From contig NZ_JABMKW010000007.1 in assembly GCF_013204795.1 (NCBI RefSeq), forward strand, positions 1 through 64,000: a DNA stretch of 64,000 nt, given 5' to 3'. Source of the stretch: Pedobacter panaciterrae. GTDB lineage: Bacteria; Bacteroidota; Bacteroidia; Sphingobacteriales; Sphingobacteriaceae. The notes under the pieces are model-generated. The model made no database searches, had not been told where the DNA came from, and was given only the letters and a program-made list of their open reading frames with translations. Of the stretch, positions 16,537-25,942 are shown one piece after another. The first letter of the stretch is position 1. The number at the start of each line of letters is the position of its first letter. Both the position numbers and the translations under genes were made by a program.

Positions 16537-18135
16537 ATGAAAACGAATATATTAAACAAATATAGCCTGGTATTACTTGTTACTGTTCTAGTAGGTACAA
16601 GTTGTACAAAAGATTTTAAGGACATCAATACCAATCCAGTTGCCTATGGGCCGAGTAGTTTTGATCCAAATTACACATTAACATCAGCACAGCTTACTTA
16701 TACAGGGAGTATAGATTTTGCATACGATACCTGGCGTGGAAATTTGATTTACTCTGCCACAATGATGCAGGGTTTTTCTACAGTGATTAGCTATTGGGCA
16801 GGCGACAAGTATCTTTTGAATGAAGGCTACACAGCTGCGTATTGGGGAAATGGTAGTGTAGGTGCGTATATAGAGCAAGTACGACCAATTGTTGATGTTG
16901 TTGAGTACGCCAAAGGCAAACCAAAGTTAAACAATGTGTATCAGGTAGCCCGCATCTGGAAAGCGCTGATTTTTGAGCGACTAACTGATTTGTACGGAGA
17001 CGTTCCTTATTCAGAAGCCGGATTGGGAGTGTATACCGGTAATTTTACACCTAAATATGATAAGCAACAAGCTATTTATATGGATTTGCTGAAAGAGGTA
17101 GAGGAAGCTTCGACTGCTTTGAATGAGACTGGCGATGCAGTAACAGGGGATGTTATTTACAAAGGAAACATTGCACAATGGAAACGGTTTGCCAACACTT
17201 TAATGCTTCGGTTAGCAATGAGGTTAACTAAGATTGATGAAGCCACGGCAAAAACATATGTTCAAAAAGTTGTTGGTAAAACAATGAATGATAATAAGGA
17301 TAACGCATTTTTGGCCCATGATGCTGCTGGATCAAGGGTAACACAAAACAGAAACAGTCAGGTGCTACTTGGTGATGGCGGACAGGAGAACTACTATGTT
17401 AAATGGTCGAAAACATTTATCGACTTTTTGAAAAATAATAATGACCCTCGTCTGGAGAAAGTTGCTGTAACACAGTTGTATTTAACAGAGAGTGGTAAAG
17501 CACAAAATCCACTTTATGTTACAGCTGCTGCGGCTCAAAAAGGAATGCCAAATGGTAAGGATTTAAGTGGACTAGCTGGTAGAGACGTTAGGCAAGACCC
17601 CTCATTTACAAGTTTCTCTGATTATTCATCTCCAAATCCGGCAATGATAAAACAAAATGGGGTAACATTTATTCTTACCTATGCCGAGAGTGAATTATTG
17701 CTTGCAGAGGCCGCACAAAGATGGGGGATAGGAGGTGTCGCGGCTGATCATTATAAGAATGGGGTTGCAGCTGCAATTACTTTTCTTGGGCAATATGATG
17801 CATCGCTGGCAATATCAGAAGGTGTTGCTGTAAGTTACGCGAATGCACATCCTTACAATTCCGCAAATGGTTTAGAAATGATTAACAACCAATACTGGGC
17901 TCATACCAATACCATGCTCGATTTTTATGAAACCTGGTCTAATTGGCGTAGAAGTGGGTTTCCTGCATTAACACCAGTTGTATACCCTGGAAACGCAACT
18001 AATGGTACTATTCCTCGTCGTTTCCCTTATCCTGTAGAAGAAGGTGCGAAAAATGGTGCTAATTACAAAGAAGCATCTGCCGCAGTGCCGGGTGGAGATA
18101 AATTATCTGGTAGAGTATGGTGGGATAAACAATAG
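16537..18135 (+). CDS. SusD/RagB-type nutrient-binding outer-membrane lipoprotein (SusD-like group 2)
   Basis: A 532-residue surface lipoprotein. The lipobox is VLVGTSC with lipidated Cys23, followed by the KDFKDINTNP opening typical of the second SusD family group, TPR-like helices (VARIWKALIFERLTDLYGDV) and a C-terminal LLAEAAQRWG segment. It caps the SusC barrel encoded 20 nt upstream and binds the incoming substrate. The final RVWWDKQ is the usual ending. Group-2 SusD proteins are found in peptide as well as glycan systems, so the ligand class is open. Confidence 0.93.
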   Translation: MKTNILNKYSLVLLVTVLVGTSCTKDFKDINTNPVAYGPSSFDPNYTLTSAQLTYTGSIDFAYDTWRGNLIYSATMMQGFSTVISYWAGDKYLLNEGYTAAYWGNGSVGAYIEQVRPIVDVVEYAKGKPKLNNVYQVARIWKALIFERLTDLYGDVPYSEAGLGVYTGNFTPKYDKQQAIYMDLLKEVEEASTALNETGDAVTGDVIYKGNIAQWKRFANTLMLRLAMRLTKIDEATAKTYVQKVVGKTMNDNKDNAFLAHDAAGSRVTQNRNSQVLLGDGGQENYYVKWSKTFIDFLKNNNDPRLEKVAVTQLYLTESGKAQNPLYVTAAAAQKGMPNGKDLSGLAGRDVRQDPSFTSFSDYSSPNPAMIKQNGVTFILTYAESELLLAEAAQRWGIGGVAADHYKNGVAAAITFLGQYDASLAISEGVAVSYANAHPYNSANGLEMINNQYWAHTNTMLDFYETWSNWRRSGFPALTPVVYPGNATNGTIPRRFPYPVEEGAKNGANYKEASAAVPGGDKLSGRVWWDKQ

Positions 18136-18158
18136 TCCATCAAAAACTATTATTAATG

Positions 18159-18203
18159 ATCAGAAGGCCCTTCAGTTATACTGCTGGGCCTTCTGATTTT
18201 ATT
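18159..18203 (+). terminator. terminator of the SusCD unit
   Basis: A perfect 12-bp stem (18159-18170 with 18186-18197) with a 15-nt loop, then TTTATT. Confidence 0.8.
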
Positions 18204-18300
18204 GAAAAATCTTGTAATACTAAGCTAATTCATGTAAATTCACATTGCCTTATGTCAAATCTATCTGTTTAATCTGAACAGTTAAAATCATTAAAATAGC

Positions 18301-19191
18301 ATGTCAAATATTAACTTGATTATCGAAGAAAGACCAAGTAACATTGGTAATTTTATGGTTGGCAGACTTTTGCCCTTTCGTGAAAAAAGAATGGTTGGGC
18401 CATTTGCCTTTGTAGATCACATGGGCCCCACAAGTTTAAGTGACCACGAGAATTTTGATGTTCCCCCACATCCGCATATTGGGCTTTCTACTTTAACCTA
18501 TCTTTTTGAAGGAGCCATAATGCATAAAGATAGTTTGGGTAATGAAACTGAAATTCAACCTGGGCAGGTAAACTGGATGACTGCAGGAAGCGGAATTGTT
18601 CATTCAGAAAGAACACCAGTCTATTTAAGAACTTCCAATAAAATGCTCCACGGGCTTCAAATATGGGTTGCTTTACCAAAAGCCCTGGAGGAAATGGAAC
18701 CAGAGTTTTTTCATTTTAATGAAGATGAGATTCCGCACTGGACAGAAAATGGAATTGATTTTAAACTGATTGCCGGTGATGTATTTGGACACTTCTCACC
18801 AGTACCGGTGTACAGCCCGCTTTATTTTCTGGAGTTAAAAAGCGCCAAAAGTCAACCTGTTAAAATAGGTAAAGATCTATTCGGTGAAAGTGCCTTATAT
18901 ATTCTTGAGGGTGGCATTGAAAGTGAAGGACATATCTTTGGGCCTAAACAACTCCTGGTGGCTAAAGACAGTAAGCTGTGCGAATTTGTAATGCAGGAAA
19001 ATTCAACAATATATATATTTGGCGGAGAGCCTTTTTCTGAGGAACGTTTTATTTACTGGAATTTTGTAGCGTCTACCCGCGAAAGAATCGAGGAAGCAAA
19101 GGAAAAGTGGCTTTCACAATCTTTTATTCCAGTTCCAGGCGAAACTGATTTTGTTCCGTTGCCAGAGCAAAGTAGAAATATTAAAAACTAA
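18301..19191 (+). CDS. pirin family protein
   Basis: A 296-residue bicupin. The N-terminal cupin carries the pirin metal-binding pattern, FDVPPHPHIGLSTLTYLFEG near residues 51-70 followed by HSERT near 101, and a second cupin ends in FGGEPFSEERFIYWNFV. Some pirins are quercetin 2,3-dioxygenases and others are redox-linked regulators; the sequence does not decide between these. It is followed 9 nt later by an NADPH-dependent FMN reductase-like gene, so the two probably form an operon, a pairing compatible with response to oxidised or quinone-like compounds (inference). Confidence 0.92.
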   Translation: MSNINLIIEERPSNIGNFMVGRLLPFREKRMVGPFAFVDHMGPTSLSDHENFDVPPHPHIGLSTLTYLFEGAIMHKDSLGNETEIQPGQVNWMTAGSGIVHSERTPVYLRTSNKMLHGLQIWVALPKALEEMEPEFFHFNEDEIPHWTENGIDFKLIAGDVFGHFSPVPVYSPLYFLELKSAKSQPVKIGKDLFGESALYILEGGIESEGHIFGPKQLLVAKDSKLCEFVMQENSTIYIFGGEPFSEERFIYWNFVASTRERIEEAKEKWLSQSFIPVPGETDFVPLPEQSRNIKN

Positions 19192-19200
19192 TTATATCAA

Positions 19201-19737
19201 ATGAAGATTTTAGCGTTCGCCGGAAGCAGTAGTCGCCAATCAATTAATCGGAAATTGGTTATCCACACCATTTCTTTCTTTAAAGAGCATGATGTTAAGC
19301 TGTTAGATTTAAATGATTTCGAGATGCCATTATTCTCTGTAGACAGAGAGGCCAGTGACGGATACCCGGAAAAGGCTTATAAGCTAATAGATCATATATC
19401 AGAAACGGATCTTATTATTCTTTCCCTGGCCGAACACAATGGAAGTTACAGTGCTGCTTTTAAGAATGTGATGGATTGGTGTTCCCGTACAAACAGTAAG
19501 TTTTTCCAGAACAAGCCAATGTTGCTAATGAGTACTTCGCCTGGTGGATTTGGAGGCGGGAATGTAATGAATGCGGCGATAATCAGACTCCCAAAATTAG
19601 GTGCAGAAGTATTGACAACCTTTTCGCTTCCTTCTTTTCATCAAAATTTTGACCAGGAAACAGGCATCTCAAACCAAGAACTTCTTGAAACACATCTTTC
19701 CAAGATTAATGAGGTAAAAGCTAGAATGTCTCTTTAA
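19201..19737 (+). CDS. NADPH-dependent FMN reductase-like flavoprotein
   Basis: A 178-residue flavodoxin-fold protein. The first loop, FAGSSSRQSINRKL, is the FMN-phosphate site, AEHNGSYSAAFKNVMDW is the central isoalloxazine-binding segment, and MSTSPGGFGGGNVMNA follows. Relatives reduce FMN, quinones, azo compounds or chromate using NAD(P)H. It is the second gene of a two-gene unit with pirin. Its last 17 nt overlap the end of the convergent alpha/beta hydrolase gene. Confidence 0.88.
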   Translation: MKILAFAGSSSRQSINRKLVIHTISFFKEHDVKLLDLNDFEMPLFSVDREASDGYPEKAYKLIDHISETDLIILSLAEHNGSYSAAFKNVMDWCSRTNSKFFQNKPMLLMSTSPGGFGGGNVMNAAIIRLPKLGAEVLTTFSLPSFHQNFDQETGISNQELLETHLSKINEVKARMSL

Positions 19738-20578
19738 TTATGGCGTCTATTTCTTTGATTACCCTTGGGTCAATAATTATTTTGGCATGAGTGGTATCAT
19801 CATATCTGGAAGCATTTATTGTTGGGTACTGCTCTAGAAATGTTTCAATAAAACCTGCAGGAGATATATTGTCATTAACTTCATAGATGAGCAGATGCTT
19901 TAACTCCTCAGAAAAAGTGTACATATCATTTAATAAAAAGCGATTGGTACTCATTTGGTAAAGCTCTTCGAATTCATTAAAAAAACGTTGCTGTATATTT
20001 TCAGGGATGCTTACAGCTGTCATAGACGATTTGAAGTTCTCTGTTAAATTAACGAGAGGAGCAATGCTGATGAGAAGTTTAGGGAATTGCAGTGTTTCCT
20101 GTATCACCAATGTATTTGCCATGCCACCTAGTGAGTGACCGATCATTGCATCGGGAGCTCCATAATTTTTTTGGAATTCTTTAATCGCCTCTGCAAAAAG
20201 GATCAGGTTGCTGAGTTCGCCTTCTGAACTTCCATTCCCTGGTGCGTCAAAGGCCCATATCTCGAGATCTTTGTTAAGTAATAACACATCAATCAATTCG
20301 CTAAAATCTATGGCTTTAGAGCCCCATCCGTGTGTAAGCAAAACCTTAATTGATCCATTGCCCCATCTAAAACAATTAAAATTCAGATCTGATTTGCTGA
20401 AATATTGATCATACACTTTTAAAGTAGAGGTTTTGGCAGCATTTAAAAGATTTTGCTGATGTAAACGACTTGGCATTTTTGGGGAGTAACAAATAAACTT
20501 CCAGAGCGTTGCCTGTAAAAGTTCAGGGTTGTGGCCCTGAACTTTTATATCTTCGATTATTTGTTTTAGATTTTTCAC
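19721..20578 (-). CDS. alpha/beta hydrolase
   Basis: A 285-residue serine hydrolase of the alpha/beta fold. HGWGSK at 83-88 forms the oxyanion loop, GHSLGGMA places the nucleophile at Ser149, and DTTHAKII near residue 265 probably holds the catalytic His. Substrate unknown; esters or lipid-like compounds are plausible. It begins 1 nt after the stop of the sterol-desaturase-like gene, so the two are co-transcribed and may act on related lipids. Its 3' end overlaps the FMN reductase gene. Confidence 0.85.
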   Translation of the reverse strand: MKNLKQIIEDIKVQGHNPELLQATLWKFICYSPKMPSRLHQQNLLNAAKTSTLKVYDQYFSKSDLNFNCFRWGNGSIKVLLTHGWGSKAIDFSELIDVLLLNKDLEIWAFDAPGNGSSEGELSNLILFAEAIKEFQKNYGAPDAMIGHSLGGMANTLVIQETLQFPKLLISIAPLVNLTENFKSSMTAVSIPENIQQRFFNEFEELYQMSTNRFLLNDMYTFSEELKHLLIYEVNDNISPAGFIETFLEQYPTINASRYDDTTHAKIIIDPRVIKEIDAIIKETF

Positions 20579-20579
20579 T

Positions 20580-21458
20580 TTATAATTCCCGTTGCATTAC
20601 CCTTGCCGTTTGTGTACTGCCATCGTGGCTCCATCCCGGAGGGTAAAAAATATACTTTAATTTATCTTTAAAGGTAGGCGCTTTTTTAACATCGGCATAT
20701 AGCGCAATAAATTCATGGAAAATGATATTTACCGGTCCAGAGTCTTCTGGCTGCTTTGTTAATCCATACTTTATTTCTTCCTCCGGTACCTCTGCCTGGA
20801 ATGTTCCGAATATACGATCCCATAGAATTAATACCATACCCATATTCTTGTCAAGATAACGTACATTACTTGCATGATGAACACGATGATGTGAAGGAGT
20901 GACAAAAAGATATTCAATTATTGGATGTAGTTTTCCAACCGATTTAGTATGTACAATATTGCCATAGATTTGAGTAACCAGGTAGGCAAAAAGGATATCA
21001 ACTGCGTTGAACCCCATCATCGCTAAAGGCAAATAGAAGAATACCCTGTATAGTGGTTCAAATACTGTAGACCTGAAGCCTGTGGTAAGGTTAAAATGTT
21101 CGGAAGAATGGTGGGTAACATGCATTGCCCAAAAGAAACGTACATAATGACCAGTGTAATGTAATAACCAGTATAAAAAGTCTTGAGCCAGGATGAGTAC
21201 GATCCAATAAACTAATGTATTTGAAATTTGGAATAGGCGATAATGAACATAGAAATACTGAAGTAACATGAAGGTTCCGGCTTTTGTAAGGATATTGATC
21301 ACAAAGGCGCTGGCCATCAGGTAGATATTGGTAAGTGTATCACGTTTCTGATAATGTTTTTTATCATGGACGTAACTAAAGTACATTTCAAACAAGGTAA
21401 GTAATATAACGAAACCAAATAGTGTTCCAACCGTTATACTTTTATCCAAATCTGTCAT
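20580..21458 (-). CDS. sterol desaturase / fatty acid hydroxylase family membrane protein
   Basis: A 292-residue membrane-bound di-iron oxygenase with several hydrophobic segments and the histidine clusters of the family: HYTGH, HVTHHSSEH and PSHHRVHHAS. These enzymes hydroxylate or desaturate sterols, carotenoids or fatty acyl chains using O2. The precise substrate cannot be read; in this group, sphingolipid or carotenoid hydroxylation are candidates. It is the first gene of an operon with the alpha/beta hydrolase. A -7-like TAAATTTA sits 16 nt before the start codon. Confidence 0.9.
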   Translation of the reverse strand: MTDLDKSITVGTLFGFVILLTLFEMYFSYVHDKKHYQKRDTLTNIYLMASAFVINILTKAGTFMLLQYFYVHYRLFQISNTLVYWIVLILAQDFLYWLLHYTGHYVRFFWAMHVTHHSSEHFNLTTGFRSTVFEPLYRVFFYLPLAMMGFNAVDILFAYLVTQIYGNIVHTKSVGKLHPIIEYLFVTPSHHRVHHASNVRYLDKNMGMVLILWDRIFGTFQAEVPEEEIKYGLTKQPEDSGPVNIIFHEFIALYADVKKAPTFKDKLKYIFYPPGWSHDGSTQTARVMQREL

Positions 21459-21473
21459 TTTGAGGGCTTTCTA

Positions 21474-21503
21474 TAAATTTACGGAATTACTATTGCTTAA
21501 AAA
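21474..21503 (-). promoter_or_regulatory. possible promoter of the sterol-desaturase/hydrolase operon
   Basis: On the minus strand: TTTT, an 18-nt spacer and TAAATTTA, with 7 of the 8 -7 consensus positions, shortly before the ATG at 21458. Confidence 0.3.
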
Positions 21504-21622
21504 CTCGATACTGCAAGTTTAAACAGTATTGATTTAAACAAATCAAAATTCCTGATTTTTATAGAAATAGCTGTCCTTAGAGTGTCATAATCAATACTTT
21601 TACCCTAAAAGTCTGACTTTTA

Positions 21623-22744
21623 TTACCTTCCGGTCAAATCGATTGAAAATTCATCAAATAAAGTGGCTTCCTCATCAGTATCTAAATTCGGAACGGTATA
21701 GTATTCACCTTGGATAGTAAAGTTAAAAGGTGTTTTCTCGATGCTGACTTTTAAAAAGCCGTGTCTGTTGTCGCAGTAGCTATCAAGCTGGACCTTATTA
21801 AATAAGTCACTTTTAGCGATGTAATTGTTATCGTAAGGATCTGCAAGTTGGTGTAATTCGTCAAAACCTCCGGCTCCTGCAACAATAAATGGCAGTGTTT
21901 TCCCATCTTCATATTGTTTACTAAAGCGTTGGTAATTATGTACGTGTCCGCTAAAAATAATGTCTGGTTTTACCCCAGCTTCTTTAAAGGCAGTTTCCAG
22001 AAATTCTATCATTGGTTTGCTCGATCCATGATTTGTATCTGCAGAATAAGGGGCATGGTGCATACAAACAATTATAGCCTTATCAGAGCGAAGTGTAGCG
22101 GCATTTTGCAGCTCTTTAACAAACCAGTTTTTTTGTTCCTTGGTAATGTGACCATATTTTGGAACATTGGTATGAAGGCCAATTATTGTCGCCAATGGCG
22201 ATTCCATTGTCCAAAATACGTGAGGCTGAATCTGACTTTTTCTACTGCTTTCGGTCCCAAAATGAATTGTTTTAGGGCAAGTATTGCAAAATGCAGCATA
22301 AAATGCATCAAGACTTTCGTAATGTAAATCGCAGTCTGGATTTATATCTGTGTCATGATTCCCAGCAATGGCATAAATAGGGCCAGGGTAGGTCTCAAAT
22401 GGTTTTAAAAACTGTTCGTTATATTGCTCTGCCTCGCCATAATGATATACAATATCTCCAAGGTGGTATAAGAATGCAGGCCTGTCGTGTTCGCTCGTTG
22501 CGCACAAGTATTGTTCGGCCATTTTCCCTGCCACCTGTTTTTGAGCATCAGCAGATTTCAGTCCGCCGGTATCACCAACCATATGAAAAACCATTTTCCC
22601 AGGTACTGTTTCATTTAAGCGATTTCCAAGATTTAATCGGTACGGGTAACTACCGGTAGGTTCAGGCAAAGGTTGAAATTTATCAAGGTCATCTACCTGA
22701 TCTGTTTTAAAAACAGCGTTATACAGAATCTTTGTGCTGATCAT
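21623..22744 (-). CDS. calcineurin-like metallophosphoesterase
   Basis: A 373-residue two-metal phosphoesterase. The metal-binding motifs appear in order: VGDTGG (near 57), YHLGDIVYHYGE (near 93-104), AGNHDTD, CMHHAPYS and FSGHVHNYQRF. The order and spacing resemble purple-acid-phosphatase-like and phosphodiesterase members. There is no clear signal peptide, so a cytoplasmic location is likely. Substrate unknown. It is flanked by intergenic gaps on both sides and probably transcribed alone. Confidence 0.9.
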   Translation of the reverse strand: MISTKILYNAVFKTDQVDDLDKFQPLPEPTGSYPYRLNLGNRLNETVPGKMVFHMVGDTGGLKSADAQKQVAGKMAEQYLCATSEHDRPAFLYHLGDIVYHYGEAEQYNEQFLKPFETYPGPIYAIAGNHDTDINPDCDLHYESLDAFYAAFCNTCPKTIHFGTESSRKSQIQPHVFWTMESPLATIIGLHTNVPKYGHITKEQKNWFVKELQNAATLRSDKAIIVCMHHAPYSADTNHGSSKPMIEFLETAFKEAGVKPDIIFSGHVHNYQRFSKQYEDGKTLPFIVAGAGGFDELHQLADPYDNNYIAKSDLFNKVQLDSYCDNRHGFLKVSIEKTPFNFTIQGEYYTVPNLDTDEEATLFDEFSIDLTGR

Positions 22745-22910
22745 AATCTTAACGTTTGGTGACTATCATAAAATTAGTACGCTAATATTAAGTCAGCATT
22801 AAAAATTGATTATTATCAAAAATGGTAATATTGCCTTATCAGGAGTAATTGTGATAAATCTATTGTTAAGGGTTTGGGTTGTGTTAACATAATGATAATT
22901 GAATATTAAA

Positions 22911-23168
22911 ATGCAGTTAATTTATATTTGCGGAGTGACAACACCTCTATACGTACTTTACGAATTACTGATCAGACTCACAGAGTTAGATCCAACGATT
23001 GGCGATTTCTACGCTCATAAATACACAGATGCCGGTGCAATTATCAGGACAAACAATGGATCATTGATCGTTCCTCAACATATACTTGAAAAACAATTCT
23101 CAAATCCGTCCCAAATAACGGATGCAGATTTAAAGCAGTTAGTAAATGAATTTAAATGGAGTACTTAA
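22911..23168 (+). CDS. small hypothetical protein
   Basis: An 85-residue protein starting at ATG 22911; a TTG at 22899 would add four residues. The first 26 residues are mostly hydrophobic (MQLIYICGVTTPLYVLYELL) and the rest is soluble, with DPTIGDFYAHKYTDAGAIIR and a C-terminal amphipathic helix. I do not recognise a family. A TTTG and a TA-rich box at a 19-nt spacing lie upstream, so expression is plausible. It is isolated between a divergent phosphoesterase gene and the M13 peptidase gene. Confidence 0.55.
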   Translation: MQLIYICGVTTPLYVLYELLIRLTELDPTIGDFYAHKYTDAGAIIRTNNGSLIVPQHILEKQFSNPSQITDADLKQLVNEFKWST

Positions 23169-23248
23169 TTTAAGACCATCAAATTTATGTTGGGATAAAG
23201 TAACTAAGATATTATGAACTCTTTAGAAGTTAGGTGATAATCTTTTGT

Positions 23249-23256
23249 TAAATTTG
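23249..23256 (+). promoter_or_regulatory. candidate -7 element of the M13 peptidase gene
   Basis: TAAATTTG matches TAnnTTTG exactly, 38 nt before the ATG at 23295. The -33 half is weak. Confidence 0.4.
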
Positions 23257-23294
23257 GTTTAACACTTATTTCTTATTCATAAATTCTTATATAA

Positions 23295-25334
23295 ATGAAA
23301 ATTAAAAAATCTTTTAGCATCCCGCTTACGGCTTGTTCTTTGCTGCTTATGGCATCCTGCAATAATTCGGAACCGAAGCAAGAACTGCATTCAGGTATTA
23401 TCCTTAAAAATATGGATACTACAGTGGCGCCGGGGAATAATTTTACGGCCTATGTGAATGGCACCTGGATGAAAAACACAAAAATCCCTTCTGATAAGGC
23501 TTCATATGGTATAGGGGCAATGGTGAATGATAAGGCACAGGAAGATGTTAAAGCAATAATTGAGAATGCTGCCAAGGGAAATCCTGCTGAGGGTTCTGAT
23601 GAGCAGAAAATAGGCGACTTTTATGAATCTTATATAAATATGAAGGTTCGTGATTCTATAGGGCTGGCACCTTTAAATGTTGAGTTTAAAAAAATTGATG
23701 CTATCGCCTCCGGGAAAGATTTGGCTTCCTATTTTGCTTATGCCAATAAGATAGGCAATATGATTCCTTTCAATTTAAGTGTTGCTGAGGATCTGAAAGA
23801 TCCAAGAAAGTACATGCTTTATACCTGGCAAGGTGGCCTGGGTTTACCAGATCGTGAGTACTATCTATTAAAGGATGCAAAATCTGCAGACATCCGTACT
23901 AAATATGTAGCCCATATTGAAAAGATGTTAACTCTTGCCGGAATTCCTGATGCAAAAGCTAAGTCTGTTCAGATAATGGCACTCGAGACCTTGATTGCCT
24001 CAAAACAAATGAAGAAGGAAGAAACCAGAAATATGGCTGGTCTTTATAATAGTTTTCCAATTAAGAATCTGAGTACGTTAACTCCAGATTTTGATTGGAA
24101 CACCCTGCTAACAGAGGCAGGAGTAAAGAATCATGATACCTTAATTATTAGCCAGGTAGCATATACAAAGGATCTAAATGCCATTTTGAAAAATACACCA
24201 CTTGATACCTGGAAAAATTATTTAAAATGGAGTGCTGTTACAAGCGCTGCAACTGCTTTGAACACTGCGCTTGATCAGGAGAATTTCAATTTCTATGCTA
24301 AAACATTATATGGCGTTAAAGAGCAGAAACCTCAATGGCGCAGGGCCGTTGATGTAGTTAACGGCAACCTTGGTGAGGTAGTTGGTAAACTATATGTTGA
24401 AAAGCATTTCCCGCCTGCAGCTAAGGAACGCATGCTTAAACTTGTTGGCAATCTATTGAAAGCCTACGAGACGAGTATTAAAGAGCTCGACTGGATGGGT
24501 GCAGAAACTAAAAAACAAGCACTTGAAAAAATAAACAAGTTCACTCCAAAAATTGGATATCCGGATAAATGGAGAGATTATGGTAAACTTAAAATTGCAA
24601 AGAACGATTTGTTTGGTAATGAAAAACGGTCTGCAGAGTTCGAATACAACCGGACTTTTAACAAGCTGGGCAAGCCTGTTGACCGTACAGAATGGGGGAT
24701 GACACCACAAACTGTTAACGCATACTATAATCCTAGTATGAATGAGATTGTTTTTCCGGCTGCAATTCTTCAGCCGCCATTTTTTGATATGACTGCAGAT
24801 GATGCGGTAAATTATGGAGGTATTGGTGCGGTGATTGGTCATGAAATAGGTCATGGTTTCGACGATCAGGGAAGTACATTTGACGGCACAGGTGCAATGC
24901 GTAACTGGTGGACGGCGAAGGATCAAAGTGAGTTTAAAAAGAGAACAAGCGCTCTAAAAGCGCAATACAGCGGGTTTAAAGTTTTTCCTGATCTGAATGT
25001 AAATGGAGATTTTACACTTGGAGAAAATATAGGTGACCTTGGCGGATTAAGTATTGCACTGAAGGCCTATAATGCAAGCTTAAATGGTAACCCAGCACCA
25101 GTTATGGATGGATTTACTGGCGAGCAAAGAGTATTCCTTGGATGGGCTCAGGTATGGTTAAATAAATCAACAGATGAGGCATTAAGAAATCAGGTTGGAA
25201 CAGATCCCCATTCTCCGGCTAAGTTTAGGGTTAATGGTGTAGTTAGAAATATACCAGAGTTTTATACTGCATTTAATGTAAAACCAACAGATTCTTTATA
25301 CCTGGCACCAGAGAAAAGAGTTAAAATCTGGTAG
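23295..25334 (+). CDS. M13-family zinc metallopeptidase lipoprotein (neprilysin/PepO-like)
   Basis: A 679-residue peptidase with a lipoprotein signal (LLLMASC, Cys22). The zinc site is HEIGH at 516-520 with the third ligand in ENIGD (Glu577), and NAYYNPSMNEIVFPAAILQP upstream is the substrate-binding NAYY element. The C terminus ends in KIW, close to the CxxW ending of neprilysins but without the Cys. M13 enzymes cut short peptides; lipidation places it in the periplasm or on the outer membrane. It stands alone and ends at a strong bidirectional terminator. Confidence 0.93.
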   Translation: MKIKKSFSIPLTACSLLLMASCNNSEPKQELHSGIILKNMDTTVAPGNNFTAYVNGTWMKNTKIPSDKASYGIGAMVNDKAQEDVKAIIENAAKGNPAEGSDEQKIGDFYESYINMKVRDSIGLAPLNVEFKKIDAIASGKDLASYFAYANKIGNMIPFNLSVAEDLKDPRKYMLYTWQGGLGLPDREYYLLKDAKSADIRTKYVAHIEKMLTLAGIPDAKAKSVQIMALETLIASKQMKKEETRNMAGLYNSFPIKNLSTLTPDFDWNTLLTEAGVKNHDTLIISQVAYTKDLNAILKNTPLDTWKNYLKWSAVTSAATALNTALDQENFNFYAKTLYGVKEQKPQWRRAVDVVNGNLGEVVGKLYVEKHFPPAAKERMLKLVGNLLKAYETSIKELDWMGAETKKQALEKINKFTPKIGYPDKWRDYGKLKIAKNDLFGNEKRSAEFEYNRTFNKLGKPVDRTEWGMTPQTVNAYYNPSMNEIVFPAAILQPPFFDMTADDAVNYGGIGAVIGHEIGHGFDDQGSTFDGTGAMRNWWTAKDQSEFKKRTSALKAQYSGFKVFPDLNVNGDFTLGENIGDLGGLSIALKAYNASLNGNPAPVMDGFTGEQRVFLGWAQVWLNKSTDEALRNQVGTDPHSPAKFRVNGVVRNIPEFYTAFNVKPTDSLYLAPEKRVKIW

Positions 25335-25361
25335 CGTATTTATCAGAGAGCCGGCATAAAA

Positions 25362-25402
25362 GAAAAGCTCGTATCATTAATCATGATACGAGCTTTTCAA
25401 TT
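25362..25402. terminator. bidirectional terminator between M13 peptidase and CBS genes
   Basis: A perfect 16-bp stem (25362-25377 with 25383-25398) with a 5-nt loop and A/T-rich flanks, between two convergent genes. Confidence 0.85.
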
Positions 25403-25441
25403 TAATTGAGATTACGGTTAATATTAGATTGATAAAGTTCT

Positions 25442-25870
25442 TTAACTACTGATATAGCTTTCTAGCTGAGATATGGTTTGTTTCTGATCTGCAATGATGA
25501 ATTTAACCACATCACCTATGGAAACCATTCCAAGTAATTGATTGTCCTGCATTACCGGTAAATGTCTGATATGTTTGTCAGTCATGATTTGCATGCACAG
25601 GTCTATACTGTCTGTCGGCACGATGGTGATTGGATCGGGTGTCATTACCTCTTTTATCGGAGTGCCAGCCGATGATTTCCCATACAGTATGATCTTCCGG
25701 GCATAATCTCTTTCTGTAAATATACCCTGTAGCTTATGATCTTCAAGAATAAGCAACGCGCTTACATTCTTTTCCATCATCAACTGAAGCGCCTCTAAAA
25801 CAGATGAATTTTCTGTAACTGAGAAAATCTGTACAGGTTTAGCATTAAGTATTTGTTGTACTGTTTTCAT
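25442..25870 (-). CDS. tandem CBS-domain protein
   Basis: A 142-residue protein made of one CBS pair (residues about 8-62 and 76-136), with GIFTERDYARKI in the first and RHLPVMQDNQLLGMVSIGDV in the second. CBS pairs bind adenosyl nucleotides and act as energy or ligand sensors; stand-alone CBS proteins of this type regulate unknown partners. It follows the GH3 gene after 72 nt on the same strand. Confidence 0.92.
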   Translation of the reverse strand: MKTVQQILNAKPVQIFSVTENSSVLEALQLMMEKNVSALLILEDHKLQGIFTERDYARKIILYGKSSAGTPIKEVMTPDPITIVPTDSIDLCMQIMTDKHIRHLPVMQDNQLLGMVSIGDVVKFIIADQKQTISQLESYISS

Positions 25871-25942
25871 AAGCGATTAAGAATTAGCTATTTAAATTTA
25901 ACTAAAAAAAATTAAATCACCATTATCTTATACAAAAAAATA

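Noticed and set aside
21606-21622. Short hairpin TAAAAGT-CTG-ACTTTTA after the metallophosphoesterase gene
   Set aside because: The stem is short and A/T-rich with no T tract on the minus strand, so terminator status is not supported.
22585-22744. Possible signal peptide at the start of the metallophosphoesterase
   Set aside because: The N terminus is polar (KFQPLPEPTGSYPYRLN) and has no hydrophobic core.
24453-24926. Open frame of 157 codons opposite the M13 peptidase gene
   Set aside because: It covers the zinc-site coding region of the peptidase and its translation is rich in Cys, Arg and Ile with no domain; it is an antisense shadow.
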